The notes beneath the pieces were generated by a model. That model was not told where the DNA came from, ran no database searches, and saw nothing but the letters and a program-made list of their open reading frames with translations. A program made the translations under genes and the position numbers. DNA of 64,000 nucleotides from Methyloprofundus sp. (lineage in GTDB: Bacteria; Pseudomonadota; Gammaproteobacteria; Methylococcales; Methylomonadaceae): contig DUBW01000043.1 in NCBI GenBank assembly GCA_012960135.1, positions 36,063 through 100,062 of the forward strand. Direction: 5' to 3'. Below, piece after piece: positions 37,006 through 46,988 of this stretch. Position 1 is the stretch's first letter. Each line of letters begins with the position of its first letter.

Positions 37006-37538
37006 GATAAGCTATCTAAGCGTTGTTGCATGGCTAGTTTAAGTTCATCTACACTTTCTACCACGGTGGTATATTCAAACGTGCGTATTTTATCAGTGGC
37101 TTCCAGGTCAATCTTGCGCGGGTAAACCATCACTTCACCACCGGGAGCCGTGGTTTTCATTTCCGGAGCGATATCGCAAGGGTAAACAATGTTAGGCACA
37201 CGACATTTGCCTGCCTGAGAATAAAGATTAGTTACCAGAGAGTCAGCAATGCCTAGTACGCATTTAGCGATGGTGTTTGATGTGGTTGGTGCTAGAACCA
37301 AGGTATGATAATAGCCTTTATAAAATAGCCCAACGGGTGGGGCAGAAGCGGCTTTATCACGAAAAATGCGTACTTTATCGCGTATCTCGTTAATATCAAT
37401 ATGGTACATTTTTAACACTTCTTCGCCAGCCTGACTCAGATATAAATCGACATTATCTAAAGTGAGCATATACTCTATGCACTCTCCAATATAATGTCCC
37501 GAGCCAGTAACAGCCCATGCGATTCGGGGTGAAGTCAT
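37002..37538 (-). CDS. archaeal-type flavoprotein, dihydromethanopterin reductase-like
   Basis: The 178-residue protein (RIAWAVTGSGHYIGECIEYM) belongs to the Flavoprotein/AfpA-DmrB family. TGSGHY marks the FMN phosphate loop, and VLAPTTSNTIAKCVLGIADS and NIVYPCDIAPEMKTTAPGG are conserved. DmrB-type proteins reduce dihydromethanopterin to tetrahydromethanopterin, the last step of cofactor synthesis. It is the first gene of the four-gene minus-strand block, so the promoter should lie just upstream, near 37540-37620, where a hairpin repeat also sits. Confidence 0.82.
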   Translation of the reverse strand: MTSPRIAWAVTGSGHYIGECIEYMLTLDNVDLYLSQAGEEVLKMYHIDINEIRDKVRIFRDKAASAPPVGLFYKGYYHTLVLAPTTSNTIAKCVLGIADSLVTNLYSQAGKCRVPNIVYPCDIAPEMKTTAPGGEVMVYPRKIDLEATDKIRTFEYTTVVESVDELKLAMQQRLDSLS

Positions 37539-37613
37539 ATGTTTTTTAAAATAATATTATACTCCGGAGTCACAGAAGCGGACTCCTATCGGCTGATTAT
37601 TTGGCGATAGCTG

Positions 37614-37660
37614 CATTGCATAAACAGTTACGTAGCCTTTTATGCGCCTGTTTCAGGGGC
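37614..37660. repeat. GCATAAACAG hairpin repeat, copy 1
   Basis: AAACAG at 37622-37627 pairs with CTGTTT at 37648-37653 across 20 bases that include TTACGTAGC. The same layout recurs at 56624-56655 with AAATAG and CTATTT, so the stem is kept although the base pair changes. It lies in the 312-base gap between the flavoprotein gene and folP, which otherwise shows only AT-rich sequence and presumably the two divergent promoters. Confidence 0.65.
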
Positions 37661-37850
37661 TTGCTCTCAAAAAATAGCTCGATAAACAACCGCATTTGTA
37701 ATCGCGCGAAGTATATCAAGATGGAGAGCGTGGGTTAATTTTACTATTATATACGCTGCCATATTTTCTTGGCAGATTTCTTGCTGAAAGTTAGCTATAT
37801 TTGTAAAGAAGTATCCTATATTGAAAAGGCCTGTTTTGGAGCAACCTCAA

Positions 37851-38672
37851 ATGTTTAAACTGTTAACTCACCCCATAATTATGGGCATACTAAATGTCAC
37901 ACCCGATAGTTTTTCCGATGGTGGAAAATTTACCGGGATTGACAGCGCACTGGTACAAGTCCGCCGCATGGTTGCCGAAGGCGTGGACATAATCGACATA
38001 GGCGGCGAGTCTACGAGGCCAGGTGCTGAATCGGTATCTATAGAGGAACAAATAGCCCGCGTGACCCCGGTGATTAAAGCAATACGCGCTGAAATATCGA
38101 ATAGTATACCCATCAGCATAGACACAACTCTAAGTGCCGTAGCCAGGACAGCCTTGGATGCAGGCGCGACGATAATCAATGATATTTCCGCAGGTGTGCA
38201 TGATACTGAAATATTATCTGTAGCGGCAGAGCGGGATGTGCCCATTATCCTCATGCATATAAAAGGTCAGCCGGAGACTATGCAGGATGCACCTTATTAT
38301 CAGGATGTCGTTAGTGAGGTTTTAATCGCCTTGCAAGAGCGGGTCGCTGCGGCCTTGGCAGCCGGAATAGCAAAGCATCAGATTGCCATCGATCCGGGAA
38401 TAGGGTTTGGCAAGCGTAAACAGGACAATCTTGATTTACTGGCTAATTTAGATAAGTTTGTTGCCACCGGTTACCCTGTTCTACTGGGTACTAGCCGAAA
38501 GCGGTTTATGGGTAGCTTGTGTGATGTAACCGAACCCCATAAGCTAGTCAGTGCCACGGTCGCAACGACTGCATTAGGTGTACAGCAAGGCGTACAAATG
38601 TTCCGTGTACATGATGTTAAAGAAAACCGGCAGGCTGCGGATGTGGCCTGGGCAATTAAGCAAGCAGGGTGA
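37851..38672 (+). CDS. folP: dihydropteroate synthase FolP
   Basis: FolP joins p-aminobenzoate to the pterin precursor of folate. The 273-residue TIM barrel starts at the ATG at 37851 (MFKLLTHPIIMG), preceded by GGAG; a TTG at 37821 would add 10 residues. Motifs: GILNVTPDSFSDGGKF, IDIGGESTRPGAE, IDPGIGFGKRKQDN and LLGTSRKRFMG. These are the standard bacterial active-site loops, with both sulfonamide-contact regions present. It is divergent from the H4MPT block. glmM and ftsH, common neighbours of folP, are absent. Confidence 0.95.
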   Translation: MFKLLTHPIIMGILNVTPDSFSDGGKFTGIDSALVQVRRMVAEGVDIIDIGGESTRPGAESVSIEEQIARVTPVIKAIRAEISNSIPISIDTTLSAVARTALDAGATIINDISAGVHDTEILSVAAERDVPIILMHIKGQPETMQDAPYYQDVVSEVLIALQERVAAALAAGIAKHQIAIDPGIGFGKRKQDNLDLLANLDKFVATGYPVLLGTSRKRFMGSLCDVTEPHKLVSATVATTALGVQQGVQMFRVHDVKENRQAADVAWAIKQAG

Positions 38673-38819
38673 AATAGGGCTGCTCTTAGGTTTCTATAAA
38701 GAAGGGTGAGACCTTAGCAGCCTAAATGCATATTTATTTAGCAGAGATAAAATCAAATTGGAATAATCACTATTGAGTCTGTATTATTAGGGCTCAATTC
38801 TAATTCGAGTGTTGGTGCT

Positions 38820-39206
38820 ATGGAACAGAGAAAAAGACCGCTTTCACCTCATTTGCAGGTCTATCGATTGCCTTTGACTGCAGTGGTATCCATTACCCAT
38901 AGAATGACCGGGGTTTTATTGAGTGCGGGTTTGATGCTGTTTGTGATCAGTCTGGCAGTTATTCAATGTGGAGCCAGTAGTTTTCAAGCTATGCAGTCTT
39001 TACTGCAACAACCCTTGATGGGTATCGCATTATGGTTGATGGTCTATGCCTTATTTTTTCATCTGTGCCACGGAGTTCGGCATTTATTCTGGGATGCTGG
39101 TGAGGGCTATGAAAAACCTTTAATGAATTATTATATTTTATTAGAGCTGTTTGTCTCGCTTGCACTGACTTTTATTAGTTTCTTATTCGTCCAGTTAGGG
39201 AGTTAA
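38820..39206 (+). CDS. sdhC: succinate dehydrogenase cytochrome b556 subunit
   Basis: The 128-residue protein begins MEQRKRPLSPHLQVYRLPLT, with the SdhC signature RPLSPHLQVYR and SITHRMTGVLLS. Three membrane helices are seen. The heme-ligand histidine is in LFFHLCHGVRHLFWD. It anchors the SdhAB catalytic dimer in the inner membrane and, with SdhD, holds heme b and the quinone site. It is the first of four tightly packed sdh genes; a 147-base gap follows folP. Confidence 0.95.
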   Translation: MEQRKRPLSPHLQVYRLPLTAVVSITHRMTGVLLSAGLMLFVISLAVIQCGASSFQAMQSLLQQPLMGIALWLMVYALFFHLCHGVRHLFWDAGEGYEKPLMNYYILLELFVSLALTFISFLFVQLGS

Positions 39207-39207
39207 C

Positions 39208-39591
39208 ATGGAATATCAAACTCCTTTGGCTAAAGCGCGTGGCCTGGGTTCTGCAAAAACGGGTACTAAACACTGGTGGATGCAAAGAGTGACAGCAGTT
39301 GCTTTAGTCCCCTTATCTTTCTGGTTAATACTATTTATAGACCAGCTACTTCATGCCTCTTATGCCGAGATTAGAGAGTGGCTTATAAGCCCGCTTAATT
39401 TTACTTTGTTGCTTGCTTGGGCGTTTACGGGTTTTTATCATTCTGCACTAGGTTTGCAGGTGGTTATTGAAGATTACGTTAATCCTGACGGGCTAAAAAT
39501 TGTTATGGTCTGGGTGATTAAATTGACTTTTACAGCAATGGCTATCGCATCGCTAGTATTTACCATACGCATTGCGGTTTTAGCAGGATAA
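39208..39591 (+). CDS. sdhD: succinate dehydrogenase membrane anchor subunit
   Basis: The 127-residue SdhD has three helices (for example TAVALVPLSFWLILFI and LLLAWAFTGFYHSALG). HSALGLQVVIEDYV carries the heme ligand histidine and the conserved Asp-Tyr near the quinone site. It starts one base after the sdhC stop. SdhC and SdhD together anchor SdhAB and carry electrons to ubiquinone. The N-terminus (LAKARGLGSAKTGTKHWWMQ) is typical. Confidence 0.93.
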   Translation: MEYQTPLAKARGLGSAKTGTKHWWMQRVTAVALVPLSFWLILFIDQLLHASYAEIREWLISPLNFTLLLAWAFTGFYHSALGLQVVIEDYVNPDGLKIVMVWVIKLTFTAMAIASLVFTIRIAVLAG

Positions 39592-39597
39592 TGACTG

Positions 39598-41382
39598 ATG
39601 AAAGATAAATACAAGATTATTGAACACGAATATGATGTTATTGTCGTCGGTGCAGGTGGTGCTGGATTACGGGCGACATTTGGCATGGCGGAAAAGGGTC
39701 TGAAGACAGCCTGTATCAGTAAGGTTTTTCCTACGCGCAGCCATACGGTTGCGGCGCAAGGAGGAATTAGTGCCGCGTTGGGTAATAATGGCGAGGATGA
39801 CTGGCGTTGGCATATGTACGATACGGTTAAAGGCTCGGACTGGTTAGGTGATCAGGATGCCATCGAATATATGTGCCGCGAAGCCATACCAGCGGTACTG
39901 GAACTGGAGCATTATGGTGTGCCATTCTCGCGCAACCAGGATGGAAAGATCTATCAACGGGCTTTTGGCGGTATGACTACGCATTATGGTGAAGGTACTG
40001 CGCAAAGAACCTGTGCCGCAGCTGATGTGACGGGCCATGCCATTTTACATACCCTTTATCAGCAGTCTTTAAAGCATGAAGCAGAGTTCTTTGTAGAATA
40101 TATCGTGATCGACTTAATCATGGAAGAGGGGGTATGTCGCGGTGTTTTGGCGTGGTGTCTGGATGATGGTTCCTTGCATGTTTTTAAAGGGCATACTACC
40201 ATTCTGGCGACGGGTGGTTACGGGCGTTGCTTTTTTTCCTGTACCTCTGCACATACGGTGACGGGGGATGGTAGTGCCATGGTGTTACGTGCGGGGCTGC
40301 CTTTACAGGATATGGAGTTTATTCAATTTCACCCGACCGGAATTTATGGCGCGGGTTGCCTAATTTCCGAAGGGGTGCGTGGTGAGGGTGGTTATTTAAC
40401 CAACTCTGAAGGGACACGGTTTATGGAAGAATATGCGCCGCATGCTAAAGATCTTGCCTCGCGCGATGTCGTTAGTAGAGCGATCACCCTGGAAGTCAAT
40501 GCAGGCAGGGGGATAGGTGAGCATAAGGATCATGCTTATTTGCATGTTGAACATCTGGATCCAGAAATAATTAATGAAAGATTGCCCGGGATATCAGAAT
40601 TGGCGCGGGTATTTGCCGGTGTTGATGTCACTAAAGAGCCCATACCGGTTATTCCGACCGTACATTACAATATGGGCGGAATTCCAACCAATTACAAGGC
40701 TGAAGTGGTTACCTTAAAAGACGGTAATCCTGATACAGTAATACCTGGTTTAATGGCCATTGGTGAAACGGCTTGCGTATCGGTACATGGGGCTAATCGA
40801 CTAGGCTCAAATTCATTACTGGATTTAGTCGTATTTGGACGTGCGGCTGCCATACGTTGCGCTGAATTAATCAAACCTGGAAGCCGACATAAACCATTAG
40901 CTGAGGGGGTTTATGATAAATCTTTGGAGCGCTTTGATCGATTACGTTTTGCAGAAGGCAGCCTGAAAACTGCTGAGATACGCTTGGATATGCAAAAAAC
41001 CATGCAACAGCATGCGGCAGTATTCAGGTCGGCAGATGTGTTAGCTGAGGGAGTGCAAAAAATTGCAGAGATACGAGCTTCTTTTGCTGATGTGCAAACC
41101 ACGGATCATTCTTTAATCTGGAATACTGATTTAGTCGAAATCCTGGAGCTGGAAAATCTGCTGGATTTGTCCATGGTTACCATGGCCGCGGCAGCTAACC
41201 GAACGGAAAGTCGAGGAGGGCATGCGCGCGATGATTTTCCGGAACGGGACGATGAAAACTGGCTAAAGCATTCCTTGCTATGGATCGAGGATAATAAAGT
41301 CAAAATTGATTATCGACCAGTGCATATGTATACCTTAACCGATGAAGTTGAGGTTATCCCACCGAAAAAGAGGGTTTACTAA
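39598..41382 (+). CDS. sdhA: succinate dehydrogenase flavoprotein subunit
   Basis: This 594-residue flavoprotein oxidises succinate to fumarate. The FAD-binding [17 protein letters not shown] is at the start, the FAD-linked His is in [17 protein letters not shown], and [23 protein letters not shown] contains active-site residues. The C-terminal [20 protein letters not shown] is also conserved. Covalent flavin attachment needs SdhE, encoded two genes downstream. The stop overlaps the sdhB start by one base (TAATG). Confidence 0.97.
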   Translation: MKDKYKIIEHEYDVIVVGAGGAGLRATFGMAEKGLKTACISKVFPTRSHTVAAQGGISAALGNNGEDDWRWHMYDTVKGSDWLGDQDAIEYMCREAIPAVLELEHYGVPFSRNQDGKIYQRAFGGMTTHYGEGTAQRTCAAADVTGHAILHTLYQQSLKHEAEFFVEYIVIDLIMEEGVCRGVLAWCLDDGSLHVFKGHTTILATGGYGRCFFSCTSAHTVTGDGSAMVLRAGLPLQDMEFIQFHPTGIYGAGCLISEGVRGEGGYLTNSEGTRFMEEYAPHAKDLASRDVVSRAITLEVNAGRGIGEHKDHAYLHVEHLDPEIINERLPGISELARVFAGVDVTKEPIPVIPTVHYNMGGIPTNYKAEVVTLKDGNPDTVIPGLMAIGETACVSVHGANRLGSNSLLDLVVFGRAAAIRCAELIKPGSRHKPLAEGVYDKSLERFDRLRFAEGSLKTAEIRLDMQKTMQQHAAVFRSADVLAEGVQKIAEIRASFADVQTTDHSLIWNTDLVEILELENLLDLSMVTMAAAANRTESRGGHARDDFPERDDENWLKHSLLWIEDNKVKIDYRPVHMYTLTDEVEVIPPKKRVY

Positions 41383-42167
41383 TGGTTGAATTTACGCTGC
41401 CCAAAAATTCAGTAGTAAAACAAGGCAAACATTTTGCCGTTGCCAACGGTGCAACACGGGTGAAACGTGTAGAAGTGTATCGCTGGGATCCAGAAACCGA
41501 TGAGAATCCACGTATAGACAGTTATGACATTGACCTGGATCAATGTGGTGAAATGGTACTGGATATTATTCTCAAAATTAAGGACGAAATTGATAGTAGC
41601 CTGGCATTCAGACGATCTTGCCGTGAAGGCGTGTGTGGTTCCTGCTCTATGAATGTCAATGGTAAAAATATCCTGGTCTGTATTAAAGCCATCGCTGATT
41701 ATAAGGGCACGATCAAAATTTTTCCTTTACCACATATGGATGTCGTTAAGGACCTGGTTGCCGATATGACCCATTTCTATGCGCAATATGCGTCTATCAA
41801 ACCGTGGATAGCAACGCAGACGCCACCGCCTGCTGATAGAGAACGCTTGCAGAGTGTAGAAAAGAGAAAGCAGTTAGATGGGCTCTATGAATGTGTGTTG
41901 TGCGCCTGTTGTTCGGCTAGTTGTCCGAGTTATTGGTGGAACAGTGAGAAATATTTGGGGCCAGCGGTCTTATTACAGGCACATCGCTGGTTAAGTGATA
42001 GTCGTGATGAACATACTGGTGAGCGACTGGATGATCTACAGGATCCGTTTAAGCTCTATCGTTGTCATACCATTATGAATTGCACAGATACTTGTCCGAA
42101 AGGCTTGAATCCAGCCAAAGCGATTGCTGAAATTAAGAAAATGTTATTGGTCAGGGAAGGAGGTTAA
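41382..42167 (+). CDS. sdhB: succinate dehydrogenase iron-sulfur subunit
   Basis: This 261-residue protein carries three iron-sulfur clusters. The [2Fe-2S] site is CREGVCGSC with a later Cys, the [4Fe-4S] site is [11 protein letters not shown], and [17 protein letters not shown] contributes to the [3Fe-4S] and [4Fe-4S] sites. It passes electrons from FAD to quinone in SdhCD. It starts in the last base of sdhA. The last codons lie in the ribosome binding site (GGAAGGAGG) of sdhE, which couples the genes. Confidence 0.97.
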   Translation: MVEFTLPKNSVVKQGKHFAVANGATRVKRVEVYRWDPETDENPRIDSYDIDLDQCGEMVLDIILKIKDEIDSSLAFRRSCREGVCGSCSMNVNGKNILVCIKAIADYKGTIKIFPLPHMDVVKDLVADMTHFYAQYASIKPWIATQTPPPADRERLQSVEKRKQLDGLYECVLCACCSASCPSYWWNSEKYLGPAVLLQAHRWLSDSRDEHTGERLDDLQDPFKLYRCHTIMNCTDTCPKGLNPAKAIAEIKKMLLVREGG

Positions 42168-42171
42168 AGAC

Positions 42172-42417
42172 TTGATTCAGGATATTAAGCGGCTGCGCTG
42201 GCAGTGTCGGCGTGGTACCAAGGAGCTTGATGCAGTGCTATGTGCTTTTTTAGACACAGACTATGCTACTTCGAGCAGGGCAGAGCAGTCTTTATTTGGC
42301 GAGTTATTAGCCCTGGAAGATAACTTCTTGATTGCTTATTTTTTTGCGGATAGGGTGCCGGAAAGTGAAGGGTTAAAACAGCTTGTCGAAAAAATCCGAA
42401 CCACCTTTGTGGATTGA
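42172..42417 (+). CDS. sdhE: FAD assembly factor SdhE
   Basis: SdhE helps attach FAD covalently to SdhA. The protein has the conserved RWQCRRGTKELD (RGxxELD motif) and a small five-helix bundle size. The start chosen is the TTG at 42172, 7 bases after a strong AGGAGG, giving 81 residues; the reading from 42124 lies inside sdhB and adds a basic tail unlike the family. Being within the sdh operon rather than distant is common in gammaproteobacteria. It overlaps the ygfX-like gene by 35 bases. Confidence 0.9.
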   Translation: MIQDIKRLRWQCRRGTKELDAVLCAFLDTDYATSSRAEQSLFGELLALEDNFLIAYFFADRVPESEGLKQLVEKIRTTFVD

Positions 42418-42808
42418 TGTTAATCAGTCACCTTATTTATTAAGCTTTATAATCGTTGTGCATAGCATTGCAATTATTACTTGCCTAATGCTCCCATTAA
42501 CTTTTGCGCTGATTGTACTGATATTATTGTTACCCGTAAGTAGTTTGTATCTTTATCTACAACGATATAGGCGCGGGTTTTATACACTTAGTCTTAAATA
42601 TTCCGCCGAATTTTCCTGGGAATTGATCGAGGGTGATCATTATTCTTCTATGCGGATTTTAAAGTCGAGTGTGCTTACATCCTTTATAATTGTTCTGCAT
42701 ACCGAGATTGATAATAAACGCCGTAACTTACTGGTTTGCCGGGATGCTGTTTTGGGTGATAAATATCGCCAGCTGTTTGTGGCGTTAAAAATTATGAAGT
42801 TGGAATAA
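42383..42808 (+). CDS. YgfX-like membrane protein
   Basis: The 141-residue protein has two close hydrophobic segments (LLSFIIVVHSIAIITCLML and FALIVLILLLPVSSLYLYL) followed by a soluble part, as in YgfX (CptA), the usual partner of SdhE. The start is a TTG inside the sdhE gene. YgfX and SdhE were reported as a toxin-antitoxin pair affecting cytoskeleton proteins in E. coli, but other work puts them in the succinate dehydrogenase assembly context, so the role is unsettled. The family is short and variable, and identification rests on topology and position. Confidence 0.72.
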   Translation: MSKKSEPPLWIDVNQSPYLLSFIIVVHSIAIITCLMLPLTFALIVLILLLPVSSLYLYLQRYRRGFYTLSLKYSAEFSWELIEGDHYSSMRILKSSVLTSFIIVLHTEIDNKRRNLLVCRDAVLGDKYRQLFVALKIMKLE

Positions 42809-42878
42809 TAATATTACTTGTTAATCCTAGATCAAACTTTCGGGTATTTTAAATCTTCACGTGCCGATTCTCTTATTA

Positions 42879-43073
42879 TCACTCATTCAAATGCAACTGA
42901 GCCATAGCATTAATCCTGACCTTAACTTCTTTCCAGTGCGGCATAACCTTAACCTGAGTGAACAATCGCCAGAACTTCTCACTGTGATGGTGTTCAGGAA
43001 TACGATATAGCTCATGTAAGATAACATAATCAATACACTCTTTAGGTGCTTTCACTAAATGCGGGATGAGCAT
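42879..43073 (-). pseudogene. YgjP/M48-type metallopeptidase C-terminal relic
   Basis: The 64-residue fragment (LVKAPKECIDYVILHELYRI, then HHSEKFWRLFTQ) matches the C-terminal metal-binding part of YgjP-like DUF45 peptidases, in which HELCH and a later HS are expected. Here the second zinc histidine of HExxH is arginine (HELYR), and the first 170 residues are missing. An IS3 relic lies directly upstream on the same strand, so insertion probably cut the gene and the remainder decayed. Confidence 0.75.
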
Positions 43074-43129
43074 TAATACACCCTTTGTAGAGCAACTTTC
43101 CCATTGTTTATATCGGTTGTCCAGACCTT

Positions 43130-44115
43130 ATTAGGCTCTGTTGCCTCACTACACGATTCGGCAAATTTGGTGAAATGAAATGAGTATGAACACTTCTGTT
43201 GTCACTTTGAATTTCTTAGGGTGGCGTGCTTCCAGGCCTAGCCGTGCCATTGCTTGTCTGGCTTTATAGCGTTCCGCATTAACACCTGGTTTTTAATTCT
43301 TTAGAGATGCGACGTGACTCATAAACTTTTCTGTTGCCCTCAAAAATATAACCTACTTTGATAGCAAGCGCCCGCTGCCAGCCATGGAGAGCGAACGCGA
43401 GGGCTGGTAGTCCCCAGAAGGCGTAGGGCCGTTGTTTTGTCGGAATCGGAGCGCGAGCGTAGGTGGAGACAAAATAAAAGGCATTCCGAAACGCCGTCCA
43501 GTCATTTGAGGGAGTGTTACGAAGCCGGCGCCGAGTTTACGATGGTAGTGGCGAAGTGGCACGTACGCAGGACGTCTGAGGCGCCGAAGGCATTAGTGGT
43601 CGCGTTAAGTTTTTGCCGCTTGCTTGGGCTGGGATGCTCAAAACAAGCTTTCGCAAAAATAGCGACTCCCCGTTTTCTTTTCCTGGCTTTATCTGTCATG
43701 TCAGGTGGCCGATCCCACGCATAAAAAGCACGGGTATTGACTCTCATAACTCGACATAATAGCGTAACAGGGTAGGTCTTCTGTTGTTCTCGAATAAAAA
43801 CATACTTTACTCGACTTTTTTCGCAAAGAAGACCGCTGCCTTTTTTAATACTCCGCGCTCCATAGGTAATTGCTCAACCTTCTTACGGAGCCGGACTCAT
43901 TCGGTCTGACTAGAGAAGTTAGGCATTGATTTTATTTCGACTGTGGGTCCTAATTCTGCTCTAACCCAATGCCCAATCTCACTTAAGGATACACCTAAGT
44001 TGTCTACGGCTTGTTGATGGGTATATCCTTTCTCAATCACTAATTTGGCTGCATCTTGTTTGAATTCAAGATTATAGGCAGGTCTTTTTGGCTTTGTTTG
44101 CTTACTCATATTCAC
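43130..44115 (-). pseudogene. IS3-family element relic (orfA plus broken orfB)
   Basis: On the minus strand, 44115-43897 encodes an orfA-type start (RPAYNLEFKQDAAKLVIEKG, then YTHQQAVDNLGVSLSEI), a helix-turn-helix protein cut at 72 residues. OrfB traces follow: MRVNTRAFYAWDRPPDMTD near 43740-43690, then after a GC-rich insert AIKVGYIFEGNRKVYESRRI and LGLEARHPKKFKVT near 43370-43200, with stops and a frame change. The DDE catalytic core is not found. The element is dead. Confidence 0.78.
43370..43690. other. GC-rich insert inside the IS3 orfB relic
   Basis: About 320 bases are markedly richer in G and C than the flanks and split the transposase reading between DRPPDM and AIKVGYIF. It contains short inverted and repeated pieces such as GAGCGCGAGCG, and overlapping reading frames on both strands, none of which I recognise. 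It behaves like a separate small element that entered the IS. No transposase, integrase motif or clear terminal repeats were found. Confidence 0.55.
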
Positions 44116-44568
44116 CTCTAATGGACATTGTAAATCTGTCTTTTGACGTGACCTGTTTTATTAAACCATTTCAACTACGTATACTGAAGCACGAGAGACA
44201 AAAGTAATAGTGCCTCGGAAGAGGTGAGTAGGGCGAATATTAGCAATATTGTAAAGCTTCGTTTTCAATAGCTTGTGTTTATCATGCGTTAATAATTAAT
44301 GGGGTTACGTGTTACATAGAGAACATAATGCAGCAAGAAAGAGTTTGTTTCAAATTAGTTTTGCAGTAATGCAATGATGTAAAAGGTGCTGATTTTCAAT
44401 CATTTTTTTGGGGCGTATTGGAATGCATTATTACAGAAATTTTCCTAGGTCGCAGGAGAGCATCCAGATTTTTTGGCTCTTCTTGAAAGAACCTGATGAA
44501 TGTTATGCCGAAAAATACAGAATTAGTTTAAAATTACATACACAACTTTATTTACATTATTCATTGTT
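44116..44568. other. intergenic stretch, no recognised feature
   Basis: AT-rich DNA lies between the IS3 relic and prmB. It contains the presumed prmB promoter near its right end. No ORF, hairpin or repeat convinced me, and the left edge may include the end of the IS (TGTAAATCTGTC...). Confidence 0.35.
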
Positions 44569-45501
44569 ATGCAACAAACATCGTTAGAAACGATTCAGAC
44601 GCTGGTAACAGTCAGAGATTATATACGCTGGGCAGCAAGTCGCTTTAGCGAAGCAAAATTATTTCATGGGCATGGCACGGCAACGCCTCTGGATGATGCC
44701 GCCGCTTTGGTTTTGCATACCTTACATCTGCCTTATAACTTATCCGAGAGTTATTTTAGTGCGCGTTTAACAGAAGATGAAAGGCATAAGCTTGTTGATT
44801 TAATTAATCGGCGTATCAATACACGTATTCCCTCGGCTTATTTAATGCATGAAGCTGTTTTTGCAGGGCTGGATTTCTACGTTGATGAGCGGGTCCTCGT
44901 TCCCAGGTCTCCTATCGCGGAATTAATACGCGAACAATTTTCACCCTGGGTGGATGCTGATCAGGTTTTGCAAATCCTAGATTTATGTACGGGTAGTGCG
45001 TGTATTGCGATTGCTTGTGCCTATGCCTTTCCAGACGCACATGTTGATGCGGTGGATTTATCAGAAGACGCATTAGAGGTAGCAAAAATTAATGTTGCTA
45101 AACATGAAGTAGAAGAGCAACTAACTCTTTATCATTCAGATTTGTTTAAGGCATTGCCGGCAAAAAAATATGATTTAATTGTGTCTAATCCGCCCTATGT
45201 TGCCATTGCCGAATGGGAGCAACTACCGGACGAATTTCACGCTGAGCCAGAAATGGGTTTTACCGGCGGAGAAAGTGGGCTGGATCTGGTGATTAAAATT
45301 TTAGTGGATGCTGCTGATCATATTAATGATCAAGGCGTTCTGATTATAGAAGTAGGTAGCAGTGCGCAAACCTTACAAACGCAGTTTCCGGATGCGCCAT
45401 TTTATTGGCTAGATTTTGAGCACGGTGGCGATGGTGTGTTTTTATTAACCGCAGAACAGGTGTTTGCATTTAACGAATTATTTAAAGAGGCATTAGGCTA
45501 A
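44569..45501 (+). CDS. prmB: 50S ribosomal protein L3 glutamine methyltransferase PrmB
   Basis: The 310-residue protein methylates the amide of a glutamine in ribosomal protein L3 using SAM. The active-site motif is VSNPPYVA, and [17 protein letters not shown] is the SAM-binding loop with [14 protein letters not shown]. The N-terminal helical domain ([20 protein letters not shown]) is typical of PrmB and separates it from HemK/PrmC. It is 2 bases upstream of aroC, a common prmB-aroC pair in gammaproteobacteria. The coupling probably reflects shared expression rather than function. Confidence 0.94.
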   Translation: MQQTSLETIQTLVTVRDYIRWAASRFSEAKLFHGHGTATPLDDAAALVLHTLHLPYNLSESYFSARLTEDERHKLVDLINRRINTRIPSAYLMHEAVFAGLDFYVDERVLVPRSPIAELIREQFSPWVDADQVLQILDLCTGSACIAIACAYAFPDAHVDAVDLSEDALEVAKINVAKHEVEEQLTLYHSDLFKALPAKKYDLIVSNPPYVAIAEWEQLPDEFHAEPEMGFTGGESGLDLVIKILVDAADHINDQGVLIIEVGSSAQTLQTQFPDAPFYWLDFEHGGDGVFLLTAEQVFAFNELFKEALG

Positions 45502-45503
45502 GT

Positions 45504-46592
45504 ATGTCAGGAAACAGTATAGGAAAATTATTTACAGTGACAACTTTTGGTGAAAGTCACGGAATTGCATTGGGTGCAACCGTCGATGGTTGTCCGCCTG
45601 GGCTAGAAATCAGCGAGGCAGATTTGCAAGGTGACCTGGATAGGCGCAAGCCTGGTACTTCAAGACATACAACCCAGCGCCGGGAAGCTGATCAAGTTGA
45701 AATCCTATCAGGCGTGTTTGAGGGAAAGACGACCGGAACACCGATTGGCCTATTGATTAAAAATACCGATCAACGCTCAAAAGACTATACTAATATTGCT
45801 GAAACCTATCGCCCCGGCCATGCCGATTATGTTTATGATCATAAATATGGTTTCCGTGATTATCGAGGCGGTGGTCGCTCCTCTGCCAGAGAAACAGCGA
45901 TGCGTGTTGCAGCGGGCGCTATTGCCAAGAAATATTTGCAGCAGCAATATGGTATAGAAATACGCGGTTATCTAGCGCAGCTTGGTCCAATCAAAATTGA
46001 AAAAATCGACTGGTCTGTGATGGACAACAGTGAATTCTTTTGCCCAGATAGCAGCAAAGAAGCTGAATTAGTAAGCTATATGGATGCTCTGCGTAAAGAG
46101 GGCGAATCCATAGGCGCGAGAGTCAATGTGATGGCGACAAATGTCCCGCCGGGACTCGGAGAGCCAATTTTTGATCGCCTGGATGCGGATCTGGCGCATG
46201 CCTTAATGAGTATTAATGCCGTAAAAGGAGTGGAAATTGGCGATGGCTTTGCCTGCGTGAATTCCAAAGGAACAATGTTTAGAGACGAAATGACACCGGA
46301 GGGTTTTTTAAGTAATCATGCTGGTGGGGTTCTGGGGGGTATTTCCAGTGGTCAGAAAATTGTTGCCAGTATCGCCTTAAAACCTACATCTAGTTTACAC
46401 CTGCCCGGACGCAGTATTAACCAGCAAGGTGAAGCAATTGTGGTGGTAACCAAAGGGCGGCATGATCCTTGTGTAGGAATCCGCGCTACACCGATTGCCG
46501 AAGCAATGATGGCTATTGTATTAATGGATCATATGTTGCGACATAGAGCGCAAAATCAGGATGTGAAATCTAGTTTGCCTGTATTGCGTTAA
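45504..46592 (+). CDS. aroC: chorismate synthase
   Basis: AroC makes chorismate from EPSP using reduced FMN, the last common step of aromatic amino-acid synthesis. The 362-residue protein has [19 protein letters not shown] at the start, [17 protein letters not shown] as the flavin- and substrate-binding core, and the conserved [17 protein letters not shown] near the end. It starts 2 bases after prmB. A dispersed hairpin repeat follows about 90 bases after the stop. Confidence 0.97.
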   Translation: MSGNSIGKLFTVTTFGESHGIALGATVDGCPPGLEISEADLQGDLDRRKPGTSRHTTQRREADQVEILSGVFEGKTTGTPIGLLIKNTDQRSKDYTNIAETYRPGHADYVYDHKYGFRDYRGGGRSSARETAMRVAAGAIAKKYLQQQYGIEIRGYLAQLGPIKIEKIDWSVMDNSEFFCPDSSKEAELVSYMDALRKEGESIGARVNVMATNVPPGLGEPIFDRLDADLAHALMSINAVKGVEIGDGFACVNSKGTMFRDEMTPEGFLSNHAGGVLGGISSGQKIVASIALKPTSSLHLPGRSINQQGEAIVVVTKGRHDPCVGIRATPIAEAMMAIVLMDHMLRHRAQNQDVKSSLPVLR

Positions 46593-46680
46593 TTCTCTAT
46601 TCATATTAATAGCGTTCGTGCCTCCGAATTACCCAGTTCTTAATAAAACACGACTCTACCCGAGGCCCGGTTTAGTTTAT

Positions 46681-46790
46681 TAGAATGTGCATGAAATAAC
46701 TTGAGAAACTTGGAAGCGGGGTCTTCAGCGCCCTTTTTAACATGCGGGGCTAAAGACCCCGCTTCCGAATTTAGTTGTTTACGTTATGTT
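46681..46790. repeat. composite palindromic repeat after aroC
   Basis: GGAAGCGGGGTCTT (46712-46725) is perfectly mirrored by AAGACCCCGCTTCC (46753-46766). The left flank, GTGCATGAAATAACTTGAG, and the right flank, CCGAATTTAGTTGTTT, match the unit at 63.15 kb and resemble those at 56.57 and 56.88 kb. It seems that one hairpin unit is inserted in another repeat. Confidence 0.75.
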
Positions 46791-46917
46791 GTGTTCGTTT
46801 CTAATCTGAAGACAAGCTTTTGCAATTCATAGGCACGTCCTCACATTGATTTCATACTTGGGAAATAGAAGATAGCAAAGAGGAGTTTAGGAAGCATAGA
46901 AAAATACAAGCGTAATT

Positions 46918-46936
46918 GAGAATGATTTGCATTTAC
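46918..46936. promoter_or_regulatory. Fur-box-like site upstream of the porin gene
   Basis: GAGAATGATTTGCATTTAC matches the 19-base Fur consensus (GATAATGATAATCATTATC) at 13 positions, including both GA/AATGAT and CATT half-site cores. It ends 52 bases before the GTG start of the porin-like gene. Iron-dependent repression of that gene is the prediction. Confidence 0.55.
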
Positions 46937-46988
46937 CTTTATCTATAGATATACTTAGCACACTTTTATGTATTTATAGGATTAGGCA

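Noticed and set aside
43353..43747. Overlapping ORFs on both strands in the GC-rich insert
   Set aside because: They arise from the insert's composition and include pieces of the broken IS3 orfB. None has a recognisable product.
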